DNA from: Erythroxylum novogranatense
Taxonomy: Eukaryota; Streptophyta; Magnoliopsida; Malpighiales; Erythroxylaceae
NCBI GenBank assembly: GCA_029891385.1
Contig: CM057232.1
Coordinates: 69,093,824 to 69,157,823 of the forward strand
Length of the DNA: 64,000 nt
Direction: 5' to 3'
Part shown: piece by piece, positions 1-10,390 of the stretch
How positions within the stretch are numbered: the first letter of the stretch is position 1
Layout: every line of letters begins with the position of its first letter
Translations under genes and position numbers: made by a program
Notes under the pieces: model-generated
The model's input: the letters and a program-made list of their open reading frames with translations, nothing else
Databases searched by the model: none
What the model was told of the DNA's origin: nothing

Positions 1-730
1 TATATAACCATTTCATTGAGGCTCAGTAAGGCAACTAAGTGCATTATTCATATCCCTCAAACTATCCATTTTCTATCTGAGGGGGTAGTTTTTGGACTTT
101 TGAGGGATGAGGAGAAGTGGAGGGTAAAAGGGAAATTTCAATTAGGGGAGGCGGTTGCATCCTGCATAAAGACGGGAGAGTCAGAAGCCATTCGAAGGGA
201 AAAAAAGAGAAAAAGCTTGCAAAACAGCCCCTATAAACAAAAACAACTGGGGTAAGATTCTCGTAAATACCCCTTAACACCAGCAGAGAAAGAGAGAGGT
301 AATAGCTAGTAGAACCAATGACAGGAAGATAGCAGCAAAAAGCAAGGAAAGCACGAACTAACACAAGGATTGAGCTGCAGGTGAACGAACGTAATGGCAG
401 CAAGAACAAAGAAAGAAATGGGAAGTAGGAAGTGGAAATTGAAGAATGATAGAAGAGAAAGAGCAATAGGATGAACACATATTAACCATTAAAAGGAATT
501 CTCCAACCCTGTCTCACTAACCATGTAATTTGATGACCGAACTGTAACTCATATCTCCTATTAAATTTTCTATAGCAATATCAAAGCCCATAGGCTATTC
601 AATATTCATTCTTTGTAACATTTCAAAATCGTTCAATGGTGTTTGGATTATACAATAATAGCATGAGACACAATCATTATACATGTATATCTAAATTATT
701 TATTCTCACCTACGTGCACCTGGAATTACA
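1..730. other. Intergenic DNA, nothing recognised
   Basis: AT-rich sequence with no recognisable protein domain, RNA gene or transposon end. The longest open stretch, on the minus strand at 62-478, is rich in Leu, Ser and Phe. It looks like a chance translation of purine-rich DNA. The stretch ends where the SINE target duplication begins. Confidence 0.6.
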
Positions 731-777
731 GCCACGATCATATGTGTTTTTTTTTTTGGATTCGAGGAAACCCCGTA
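731..777 (-). mobile_element. SINE, 3' tail part (split by Tekay array)
   Basis: This holds a 15-bp target duplication (GCCACGATCATATGT, 731-745), a T-run that is the A-tail on the minus strand, and about 20 bp of SINE 3' body. The same 15 bp recurs at 26465-26479, next to the SINE head. The two parts together make an element of about 250 bp on the minus strand, cut by the retrotransposon array starting at 778. The shared 15 bp, the tail and the boxes in the other half are seen directly. The assignment as a tRNA-derived SINE is inference, and the family is not identified. Confidence 0.75.
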
Positions 778-3084
778 TGTTGGGCCCCAAATTTTTGTTT
801 TCTTAATGTTATTAAGTATGAATTATGTTAGTTGTATGATTTATGGCATAGTTTGATTTTTGTGGAAGTAGTAATGGAAAATTTAAATTATTTGAGATTA
901 GTATGGAATAAGTGTTTGAAAGAGTAGAAATGTTGAGGGCAAAATGGTCAAGGCACATGAGTTAGGATGTTTAAGGCTTGAATGGAGGGGCATTTTAGTA
1001 CTTGCCCTATCTTGTAGGTTTAAGGAAATAAAGAAAGAAAGAAAGGAAAAGAAGAATAAGAAGAAAAGAAAGAAGGAGAAGAGGAGTCGTAAGAGAGGAA
1101 GAAGAGGAGGAAAAAGAGGAAGCTCCCGTTTGTCGATTTCGAAGGTTTTGAAGCTTTCTTAAGGTAAGTTATACTCTTCTACTCTTGTTTAGGTTGAATT
1201 AAACCCTAGATTTGCATGGATTGAGTAGAAATCGTTGAAGTTAGGGTTTATGGAAAACTTTGGTAGATTTGCATGAGTTGTTATGTTTGTTGGTGATTTT
1301 GTGTTAGAATGAGTTTAGAATAGAAGTATAGAGCTTGATTCAAGAGTTAGATGTGTTGTAGTTGAGAAAGGGAAGGTTTTAAGGTAGAAGAATGGCGGAA
1401 ACTGGGTTCGGGAGACGAACCTCCCGTCCGCACGTCGCGACGTGTGTGAGGCCGCACGCCACGGCGTGCAGAAGACTGCACGTCGCGATGTGCCAAGCCG
1501 CACGCCGCGACGTGCTGAGGAAGGGCCGCATGCCGCGACGTGGCAGGCCGCTCGTTGCGACGAGCGAGCCTCGTCGCGGCGAGCCCAATTTTTCCAGCAA
1601 GCGATATTTTTAGTGTTTTGATCATATCTTTTTCTACAGAAGTCCTTTTGAGGTGATTTTTGAGGCGTTGTAAACTAGAGGCATAGATCTACAAGTTTTG
1701 TGAAGTGATGAAGTTCTAAATCAGTTTCTAAGGATATGAAATTTTGGATGGAAGTTAAGAATGAAATTATTGTTTCAGCATGAGTTATTGAATGGGATTT
1801 TGGTTCTTATTTTTGGAGATCAAGTGAGGCAAGAGGATCAAGAGGCTCAAGAGGAAACTCATTCTTAGGAAAGAACAAGCAAGGAAATCAGGTGGGTTCA
1901 TGTTTATAATATAGTAAATAAGTACTCATTGTTTTGTTTCAAATCAAGAAAGATTCAATGCATTTTAATTGCATCATCCACGATCGCATTACATACTATT
2001 ATAAATGATTATAATCTGCTATGTGATTTGCATTCATGAATTATGAAAAGAATTCCAAAAAGGGGGTTTTACTCCTTTCACGAATACAAGTACATAAATT
2101 CAAGTTTTATGAAATACATGACAAGCAAGATTACAAGCAAGTTTACAAGCAAGTGCGAGTTTGGCAAACAAGTTTACAAGAATATGAATCATGCATACTT
2201 ATGTGGGTTTGCGGTGTCCCTCACGAATAGTCAAGTGCACATTGACTCACGAAAAGGCTTCTCCCTTTGCCCGATTGTGGGCACGTGGTTTCTCACAAGG
2301 ATTCCTCACGAACTACGCCTACACATCAACATTTCGATGGCATGTGTAGTACGTCACGAACCAAGGACAACCCAAACCATCATGCTATGTTATGTGTTAT
2401 GATTTGTTATGTGTCATGCATCATGAACTGGTTAAGAATCAAGCATTTTCAATCTATGAATCATACATGCTCAATGACTATGATTTCAACAAGTATCACG
2501 ACAATGAGTAAATTTTTAATTACTTTTTCTTATGGCTATATTATAAATATGTTCCCACGAGCTTTATAGCTCACCCCTTCTAATCTCCCCCATACAGGTG
2601 ACGATCAAGAGATCGAGTGAGTCACGAGTTACGGCAGAACTCCCATTTCATTTTGTTATGTTTGTTATTTTCAATGTTATATTTTTGGAAGTCAAGACTT
2701 TAGTTACATTTCAAGTATCATTGGTTCAAGAGTGGTTTAGATTTTTGGCTCTTGAATTCACAGTTGTAATTTGTTTTGAGATATTTTTAAAAGTGTTATG
2801 AAACTCATCTTTTGGAGCATGAATTATGGATATTTTTATTTTAAAGCATGAAAGCAAGTTTTGAGTATGTTCACGATGGGTCCATTGAACTTCCGATGGT
2901 ATCCTTCCTCAACTGTTTAATTGACATGTTTCGCCTTTTTTATTTAAATCACATGAAAGCAGGTTTCAAGTTTGTTTTCCAGCAGGCCCATTAATCTTCC
3001 GCGGGTCTTTTCTAAATGTATAGTTAGCATGTTTCCTGCCACGCTCTCATGTCCGATGTTGGGCTCCGACTGCGGGGTCCAACA
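778..3084 (+). repeat. LTR 1 of family A (2307 bp)
   Basis: It starts TGTTGGGCCCC and ends GGGGTCCAACA, an imperfect inverted terminus, and is followed within 6 bp by a primer-binding site. It matches LTR 2 (7965-10137) and LTR 3 (23973-26247) along its length. It contains an A/G-rich microsatellite (about 1026-1120) and a CpG-rich palindromic island (1420-1592) that is almost absent from LTR 2. The 72-codon open frame in the A/G-rich part is low-complexity Lys/Arg and is not taken as a gene. Confidence 0.93.
1420..1592. repeat. CpG-rich palindromic minisatellite in LTR 1
   Basis: About six degenerate copies, spaced roughly 20-27 bp, of a palindromic core of the type CACGTCGCGACGTG, in an otherwise AT-rich LTR. 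LTR 3 has a similar, more scrambled island at about 24615-24778. LTR 2 keeps only a trace near 8605-8645. The block just downstream, about 1620-1665, is conserved in the other LTR families of this window. Confidence 0.8.
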
Positions 3085-3089
3085 TGTTG

Positions 3090-3102
3090 TGGTATCAAAG
3101 CC
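3090..3102 (+). other. Primer-binding site, copy 1
   Basis: TGGTATCAAAGCC lies 5 bp after the LTR end. It differs by one base from the complement of the 3' end of plant initiator tRNA-Met (TGGTATCAGAGCC), the usual primer of chromoviruses. Confidence 0.88.
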
Positions 3103-3244
3103 AGGTTTTTGATCTAGGGTTGCATGACATTGCTTTCAAGGAATAACTTGCATTGTTTTACACGATTGTAACTGTTTTTGCATATTTTGAAAAGTGTCGT
3201 ACTTGAACTGAAATTTTCAATGGTTTTCTATTCAAGGAGTGAAC

Positions 3245-4400
3245 ATGCCACCTCGAAGGAGAACTCGGGGAGCTATGACTCGATCTCATTCTCGTCAGGG
3301 GAGTACGGATGAATCCCATATTCCTCAGGATGCTGGGACACATTCTGTTCCGATTTCAGAGGAACCTAGTTTGCAACAAGAAGTGCCTCCTCCGCCTCCT
3401 CCTATGCCTCAGGGAACTCCCATGGATCCGAGTTTCTTTCAAGCCTTTGCTCAGGCTTTCATGTATTCCATGGGTCAGAGATTTCAGATGCCGATGCAAG
3501 CTCCAGTAGACAGGAGTGGGCAGTATGACAAGCTCCGGAAGTTTGGGGCTGTGGATTTCGGTGGGACTACTAATCCAGAAGAGGCTGAAGCCTGGTTGAA
3601 GAGGACCGAGAGGGTTCTAGTTCAGATGAGATGCTCAGATGAGGACAAGCTAGATTATGTAGTCAGTCTGTTGCAGGGTGACGCACTACATTGGTGGGAA
3701 TCAGTGCCTCACAGTCAGGTTGTTCCTTCGGTGCTGACATGGAGGGATTTTGTAGAAGTGTTCCGAAAGAAGTATCTCTCCAGAGTCTATGTGCAAGATA
3801 AGGCCAGGAAATTTCTGAATCTTATGCAGAGGGACATGGGTGTGAGCGAGTATGAGCTGAAGTTCACATAGCTTTCCCGTTATGCAGCTAACATTGTGGC
3901 AACAGAGGAAGACAAGTGCCGTAAGTTTGAAGGAGGTCTTCACTTAGGGATCAGGGAGAAAGTCCTGATTCACAATTTCTGTGACTACCAGCAGTTGGTG
4001 GATGCTTCTCTCCAGGCTGAGAAGCTGGAAAATATAAAAAATGAAGCGTACAAGAAGAGGAAGAACAGGGAGCAGACTTATAGAAAGGGTACTAGTGCTC
4101 CATTGCCTGAGAGGAGCACGAGGAGCTCTCACAGTCAGAGTGAAGTGGGTAGTAGTGGGGCTACCAGGAACAAGCAGGTGAGGGCTGTATCAAGGCAAGC
4201 CTCTAATGTGGGAGGTTCCAGTAGAGCAGGAAGAAGCTGGTTCAACTATCCCTTATATGACCAGTGTGGGAAACATCATCAGGGAGAGTGCCTCAGGTCA
4301 CTTGGAGTTTGTTTTAGATGCGGAGAGAAGGGACATATAGCCAATCATTGTCCACAGGCACCGAGACAAGAGGGGTCGCAGTTTCAGGTTCCAAGGCGTG
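3245..4400 (+). pseudogene. gag: gag of Tekay-type element, copy 1 (nonsense mutation)
   Basis: Gag packages element RNA into virus-like particles in the cytoplasm. The frame starts at ATG 3245 with a basic start (MPPRRRTRGAM). A retrotransposon gag core follows at about 3560-3890 (conserved ALHWWES, TWRDFVEVF). A CCHC zinc knuckle sits at 4310-4351 (CFRCG, then GHIANHC). A TAG at 3869-3871 stands where copy 2 has CAG, and the frame then stays open through the knuckle into protease, as in a single gag-pol polyprotein. The upstream in-frame GTG at 3239 is less likely than the ATG as start. Confidence 0.9.
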
Positions 4401-4499
4401 CAGAAACAGTGGGAACCAGGTCAGTTACTGAGGTAGGCAGCTCTGGGACTGCAAGGAAGACTGTTCCTCCAGGAAGGCCAAGGGGTCAAGTGCCGGCAA

Positions 4500-5030
4500 G
4501 AGTGTTTGCCATGACCAGGGAGAAAGTTGCAGCCGCACCTGAGGTTCTCATGGGTATGGCTCAGTTATTTGATTCAGCAGTATTTGTTTTGATTGATTCT
4601 GGTACCACGCACTCTTTTGTTTCTGCGAGCATAACATTGCATGGTGTGAGTTCTGTGCCTTTGGATAGGCCTTTGATTGTTAGTACTCCTCTAGGGAGGA
4701 ACGTGGTGATCAGTCAGGTGTATGAGCAGTGTGAGTTTTTTATTAATGGTGCTAGATTGGTAGTGGACTTACTACCGCTAGACCTTAGAGGATTAGATGT
4801 TATTCTGGGGATGGATACCATGGAGAAGTATCTGGCCAAGCTGGATTGTGGTCAGAAAGAGGTAGAGTTTGATCTGGGCAATGGTGAGAAGGTGATCTTC
4901 AGAGGGGACAGGAAGACACCATCACCAAGATTAATTTCAGCTATATCAGCTGAAAGGATGATGGGCCAGGAATGTGAAGCTTTCTTGGCGCATGTTGTTG
5001 ATGCCAATGTGCATGAAGGGAAGTTGGAGG
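4500..5030 (+). pseudogene. Aspartic protease region of Tekay pol, copy 1
   Basis: Retropepsin-type aspartic protease that would cut the gag-pol polyprotein. The active-site Asp-Ser-Gly is at 4595-4603 ([11 protein letters not shown]). The second conserved segment, [13 protein letters not shown], is near 4795-4830. It is in the same frame as gag and reverse transcriptase with no stop between, as expected for chromoviruses. The domain itself looks intact, but it lies downstream of the gag TAG at 3869. Confidence 0.88.
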
Positions 5031-6523
5031 ATTTCCCGATTGTGAGAAAATTCTCAGATGTGTTCCCAGATGAGTTACTAGGTTTGCCGCCGGTGAGGAA
5101 AATCGAGTTTGCCATTGACTTGATTCCCGGAACCGCGCCTATTTCAATACCGCCTTACAGGATGGCTCCAGCTGAGTTGAGGGAGCTTAAGGAACAGTTG
5201 GAGGAACTGTTAGAGAAAGGGTATGTCAGACCGAGTTCATCTCCTTGGGGAGCACCGGTTCTGTTTGTTAAAAAGAAGGATGGATCATGGCAGATGTGTA
5301 TTGATTATCGGAGACTTAACAAGGTGACAATTAAGAACAAGTATCCTTTGCCACGGATAGATGATCTGTTTGACCAGCTGCAGGGAGCTAGGGTTTTCTC
5401 CAAGATTGATCTCGTGTCGCTATCATCACCGTAATCAAGGAGTCTGATGTAAGCAAGACAAAGATTCAGACCCAAGCATGGGCATTATGAGTTTTTGGTT
5501 ATGCCATTCGGCTTGACCAATGCTCCAGTTGCTTTCATGGATCTCATGAATAGGGTCTTCAAGGAGTTTCTAGATCAGTTTGTCATAGTGTTTATAGATG
5601 ACATTCTGGTGTATTCTAAGAGTGAAGAAGAACATGAGGAGCATCTTCGGATTGTATTGTTGACTCTTAGGGAGAGAGAGCTTTATGCCAAGTTCAGCAA
5701 GTGTGAGTTTTGGCTTCTTGAGGTGACTTTCCTTGGACATGTGATTTCGCAGGATGGTGTACATGTTGATCCGAGGAAAGTTGAAGCAGTAGTAAGTTTG
5801 CAGGCACCCAAGACAGCGACAGAGGTAAGGAGTTTTCTGAGTCTAGCAGGTTACTACAGGAGGTTTGTAGAAGGATTCTCCATGATAGCTGCTCCGAAGA
5901 CTAAGCTATTAAGGAAGAATCAGATGTTTGATTGGACTGATGAATGCCAGAAGAGCTTCAAGGAGCTCAAGCACAGGTTGACAAGTGTTCCAGTGCTGAT
6001 TTTGCCTCCTGGTGATGAGGGCTATACAGTGTACAGTGATGCCTCGAGGAAGGGTCTCGGTTGTGTATTGATGCAAGGAGACAGGGTAATAGCATATGCT
6101 TCAAGGCAATCAAGCAAGATGAGTTAGATTACCCGACTCATGACTTGAGTTAGCAGCAGTGATCTTTGCCTTGAAGATTTGGAGGCATTATCTTTATGGT
6201 GTTGGACCGGGATCTTTACAGATCACAAGAGCCTCAAGTACTTACTGAGCCAGAAGGAATTGAATTTGAGACAGAGAAGGTGGATTGAGTTACTCAAGGA
6301 TTATGATTTGTTGATTGAGTACCATCCAGGCAAAGCGAATGTAGTGGCTGACGCTTTGAGTAGGAAGTCTTCTATTGCCCATGTTCAGACAGTGTATCTT
6401 CCTTTATTGGAAGAGATGGCCAAACTTAAGATAAGTTTGAAGCAGGAGGAACCAAATTGCCTTCTAGCTAATTTCAGAGTGAGGCCAATACTCCGGGAGA
6501 AGGTTAGGGAGTTGCAGGTATAG
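5031..6523 (+). pseudogene. Reverse transcriptase-RNase H of Tekay pol, copy 1 (frameshifted)
   Basis: RNA-dependent DNA polymerase with RNase H. RT starts near 5200 ([15 protein letters not shown]). It loses frame after FSKIDL at about 5411 and regains it near 5490. The catalytic motif FIDD is at 5591-5602. RNase H follows from about 6025 ([14 protein letters not shown]), is broken again at about 6121-6180, then continues ([17 protein letters not shown]). A TAG at 6521-6523 precedes integrase. Copy 2 has an undisturbed sequence at the first break, so these are lesions of this copy or consensus errors. Confidence 0.9.
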
Positions 6524-6532
6524 GATGCAGAT

Positions 6533-7952
6533 TTGAGCAAGCTTAGGGAGGAAATTCAGAATGGTAAGGCTTCAGAGGTAGTAGTGAGAGATGATGGACT
6601 CATGACAGTGGGGGAAAGGCTTTGTATTCCAGATAGCAAGGAGGTTAAGGATGAGATTTTGGATGAGGCACACAATGCGCCTTATGCCATGAACCCAGGT
6701 AGCACCAGGATGTACAGAGATTTGAGAGAGCATTTCTGGTGGAAAGGCATGAAGAGGGAAGTAGCAGAGTATGTCAGTAAGTGTCTCGTGTGTCAGCAAG
6801 TCAAGGCTGAACACCAGGCGCCTTCAGGCAAGTTAAGGCCATTGTCCATTCCTGAGTGGAAGTGGAAAAGAGTAACCATGGATTTTTTGATGGGTTTGCC
6901 TAAGACTAGTAGGAAGCATGATGTCATATGGGTTATTGTGGATCGGTTAACGAAGTCAGCCCATTTTCTGAAAATCAAGCAGACTGATTCGTTACATGTG
7001 TTAGCCAGGAAGTACATTGATGAGGTAGTGAGGTTGCATGGGATTCCAGATTTTATAGTGTCTGACAGGGATCCTCGGTTCACATCAAGATTTTGGGGAA
7101 GCTTGCAGGAAGCTTTAGGTACTAAGCTAAATTTTAGTACGACATTTCACCCTCAGACGGATGGTCAATCTGAGAGGACCATTTTGGACACTTGAGGGAA
7201 TGCTCAGGGCATGTGTGTTGGATTTCAAGGGAGCATGGGATGAGCATTTGCCATTGGTCGAATTTGCTTACAATAATTCGTACCATTCGAGCATTCAGAT
7301 GGCTCCATATGAGGCTTTATATGGAAGGAGGTGTAGAACTCTGATATGTTGGGACGAAAAAGGGGAGAGGAAACTGGTAGGACCAGAGTTGATCCAGATG
7401 ACTGTTGATAAAGTCAATCTAGTTAAGCAGCGGCTTAAGGCAGCTCAGGATAGGATGAAGAGTTTCACCGATGCTAATCGGAAGGAGATGGAGTATGAAG
7501 TCGGTGAGAAAGTGTTTCTCAAGACGTCTCCTTGGAAGGGAGTAATGAGGTTTGGCAAGAAAGGCAAGTTAAGTCCAAGATATGTGGGTCCTTATGAAAT
7601 TTTTGAGAGGATCGGACCTCTAGCTTACAGGTTAGCGTTGCCGCCAGAGTTGTCTCAGATTCATGACGTCTTTCATGTTTCCATGCTGAGAAGGTACAGA
7701 TCAGATCCTTCTCATGCCATTCAGGTTTCAGAGGTTCAGTTGAGAGACGACTTGAGTTATGAGAAAATTTCGGTAGCGATCTTGGAAACCAAGGAGAAGG
7801 TCCTCAGGAATAAGACAGTTCAGCTAGTTAAGGTTCTGTGGAGGAACCATTCAGTGGAAGAAGCCACGTGGGAACCTTTGGACGCTATGAAGAAGAAGTA
7901 TCCAGGTCTTTTCGATGATTCAGGTAAATTTCGAGGACAAAATCTCATTTAA
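6533..7952 (+). pseudogene. Integrase with C-terminal chromodomain, Tekay copy 1
   Basis: Inserts the cDNA into the genome. An HHCC zinc finger comes first (about 6660-6800). One of its His residues is Asn here (AMNPG; copy 2 has AMHP). The DDE core follows: Asp in MDFLMG (about 6880), Asp in SDRDP (about 7063) and Glu in GQSERT (about 7165). An indel near 7185 moves the frame. The linker (VGEKVFLKTSP, SPRYVGPYEI) and a chromodomain (about 7775-7930; VKVLWRNHSVEEATWEP) follow. Chromodomains of this clade are thought to steer integration to methylated histone H3. Confidence 0.92.
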
Positions 7953-7964
7953 GAGGGGGAGAAA
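7951..7964 (+). other. Polypurine tract, copy 1
   Basis: A 14-base purine run (AAGAGGGGGAGAAA) directly abuts LTR 2, the place where plus-strand DNA synthesis is primed. The same run stands before LTR 3 at 23959-23972. Confidence 0.88.
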
Positions 7965-10137
7965 TGTTGGGCCCTAAATTTTTGTTTTCTTAATGTTATT
8001 AAGTATGAATTATGTTATTTGTATGATTTATGGCATAGTTTGATTTTTGTGGAAGTAGTAATAGAAAATTTGAATTATTTGAGATTAGTATGGAATAAGT
8101 GTTTGAAAGAGTAGAAATGTTGAGGGCAAAATGGTCAAGGCACATGAGTTAGGATGTTTAAGGCTTGCATGGAGGTGCATTTTAGTACTTGCCCTATCTT
8201 GTAGGTATAAGGAAATAAAGAAAGAAAGAAAGGAAAAGAAGAATAAGAAGAAAAGAAAGAAGGAGAAGAGGAGTCGTAAGAGAGGAAGAAGAGGAAGAAA
8301 AAGAGGAAGCTCATGTTTGTCGATTTCGAAGGTTTTGAAGCTTTCTTAAGGCAAGTTATACTCTTCTACTCTTGTTTAGGTTGAATTAAACCCTAGATTT
8401 GCATGGATTGAGTAGAAATCGTTGAAGTTAGGGTTTATGGAAAACTTTGGTAGATTTGCATGAGTTGTTATGTTTGTTGGTGATTTTGTGTTAGAATGAG
8501 TTTAGAATGGAAGTATAGAGCTTGATTCAAAAGTTAGATGTGTTGTAGTTGAGAAAGGGAAGGTTTTAAGGTAGAAGAATGGCGGAAACTGGGTTCGGGA
8601 GACGAACCTCCGTCCAAGACGCTATGACGTCGTGGTATGAGAGCCAGTTTTTCCAGCAAGCCATATTTTTAGTGTTTTGTTCATATCTTTTGCTACAGAA
8701 GTCCTTTTGAGGTGATTTTTTAGGCGTTGTAAACTAGAGGCATATATCTACAAGTTTTGTGAAGTGATGAAGTTCTAAATCAGTTTCTAAGGATATGAAA
8801 TTTTGGATGGAAGTTAAGAATGAAATTATTGTTTCAGCATGAGTTATTGAATGGGATTTTGGTTCTTATTTTAGGAGATCAAGTGAGGCAAGAGGATCAA
8901 GAGGCTCAAGAGGAAACTCATTCTTAGGCAAGAACAAGCAAGGAAATCAGGTGGGTTCATGTTTATAATAGAGTAAATAAGTACTCATTGTTTTGTTTCA
9001 AATCAAGAAAGATTCAATGCATTTTAATTGCATCATCCACGATCGCATTACATACTATTATAAATGATTATAATCTGCTATGTGATTTGCATTCATGAAT
9101 TATGAAAAGAATTCCAAAAAGGGGGTTTTTCTCCTTTCACGAATACAAGTACATGAATTCAAGTTTTATGAAATACATGACAAGCAAGTTTACAAGCAAG
9201 GTTACAAGCAAGTGCCAGTTTGGCAAACAAGTTTACAAGAATATGAATCATGCATACTTATGTGGGTTTGCGGTGTCCCTCACGAATAGTCAAGTGCACA
9301 TTGACTCACGAAAAGGCTTCTCCCGCCGCCCGACCGTGGCATGTGGTTTCTCACAAGGATTCCCTCACGAACTACGCTCACACATCAACATTTCGATGGC
9401 ATGTGTAGTGCGTCACGAACGAGGACAACCCAAACCATCATGCTATGTTATGTGTTATGATTTGTTATGTGTCATGCATCATAAACTGGTTAAGAATCAA
9501 GCATTTTCAATCTATGAATCATACATGCTCAATGACTATGATTTCAACAAGTATCACGACAATGAGTAAATTTTTATTACTTTTGCTTATGGCTATATTA
9601 TAAATATGTTCCCATCGAGCTTTATAGCTCACCTCTAATCTCCCCATACAGTGATGATCAAGAGATTGAGTGAGTCACGAGTTATGGCAGCACTCCCGTT
9701 TCATTTTGTTATGTTTGTTATTTTCAATGTTATATTTTTGGAAGTCAAGACTTTAGTTACATTTCAAGTATCATTGGTTCAAGAGTGGTTTAGATTTTTG
9801 GCTCTTGAATTCACAGTTGTAATTTGTTTTGAGATATTTTTAAAAGTGTTATGAAACTCATCTTTTGGAGCATGAATTATGGATATTTTTGTTTTAAAGC
9901 ATGAAAGCAAGTTTTGAGTATGTTCACGATGGGTCTATTGAACTTCCGATGGTATCCTTCCTCAATTGTTTAATTGACATGTTTCTCCTTGTTTATTTAA
10001 ATCACATGAAAGCAGGTTTCAAGTTTGTTTTCTAACAGGCCCATTAATCTTCCGCGGGTCTTTTCTAAATGTATAGTTAGCATGTTTCCCGCCACGCTCT
10101 CATGTCCGATGTTGGGCTCCGGCTGCGGGGTCCAACA
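7965..10137 (+). repeat. LTR 2 of family A, shared by both copies (2173 bp)
   Basis: Same ends as LTR 1 (TGTTGGG, CCAACA). It has a polypurine tract before it and a primer-binding site (10143-10155) after it, so it serves as 3' LTR of copy 1 and 5' LTR of copy 2. It is about 130 bp shorter than LTR 1, largely because the CpG-rich island is reduced to a trace near 8605-8645. Confidence 0.92.
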
Positions 10138-10142
10138 TGTTG

Positions 10143-10155
10143 TGGTATCAAAGCC
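10143..10155 (+). other. Primer-binding site, copy 2
   Basis: TGGTATCAAAGCC, identical to the site of copy 1 and at the same distance from the LTR end. It shows that LTR 2 is followed by a true internal region and not by host DNA. Confidence 0.88.
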
Positions 10156-10297
10156 AGGTTTTTGATCTAGGGCTGCATGACATTGCTTTCAAGGAATAAC
10201 TTGCATTGTTTTACACGATTGTAACTTTTTTTGCATATTTTGAAAAGTGTCGTACTTGAACTGAAATTTTCAATGGTTTTCTATTCAAGGAGTGAAC

Positions 10298-10390
10298 ATG
10301 CCACCTCGAAGGAGAACTCGGGGAGCTATGACTCGATCTCATTCTCGTCAGGAGAGTACGGATGAATCCCATATTTCTCAGGATGCCGGG
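10298..10390 (+). pseudogene. gag: gag start of Tekay copy 2, cut by insertion
   Basis: The first 31 codons match gag of copy 1 (MPPRRRTRGAMTRSHSRQ, then one change). The frame breaks at 10390, where the D solo LTR begins. The following gag codons resume at 19393 after the insertion. The duplicated target is CCGGG on the left (10386-10390) and CCGG(A) on the right (19393-19397), one base short. Confidence 0.9.

Larger units (their letters stand above)
778..10137 (+). mobile_element. Tekay-type Ty3/gypsy retrotransposon, copy 1 (family A)
   Basis: LTR (778-3084), primer-binding site, gag-pol, polypurine tract and LTR (7965-10137) stand in the usual order. The LTRs begin TGTTGGG and end CCAACA. 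A chromodomain at the C-terminus of integrase and the LTR style place it with Tekay/Del chromoviruses. The coding region has two internal TAG codons and several frameshifts, so it cannot make its own proteins. Its right LTR is also the left LTR of copy 2, giving LTR-internal-LTR-internal-LTR. The outer flanks (CCGTA before 778, CCAGA after 26247) are not a perfect 5-bp duplication. Confidence 0.93.

Noticed and set aside
62..478. 138-codon minus-strand open frame
   Set aside because: Low-complexity Leu/Ser/Phe sequence from purine-rich DNA, with no domain or splice context.
944..1162. 72-codon Lys/Arg-rich frame repeated in all three family A LTRs (also 8131-8349 and 24139-24357)
   Set aside because: It recurs because the LTRs are copies. 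It translates an A/G microsatellite and shows no sign of selection on protein.
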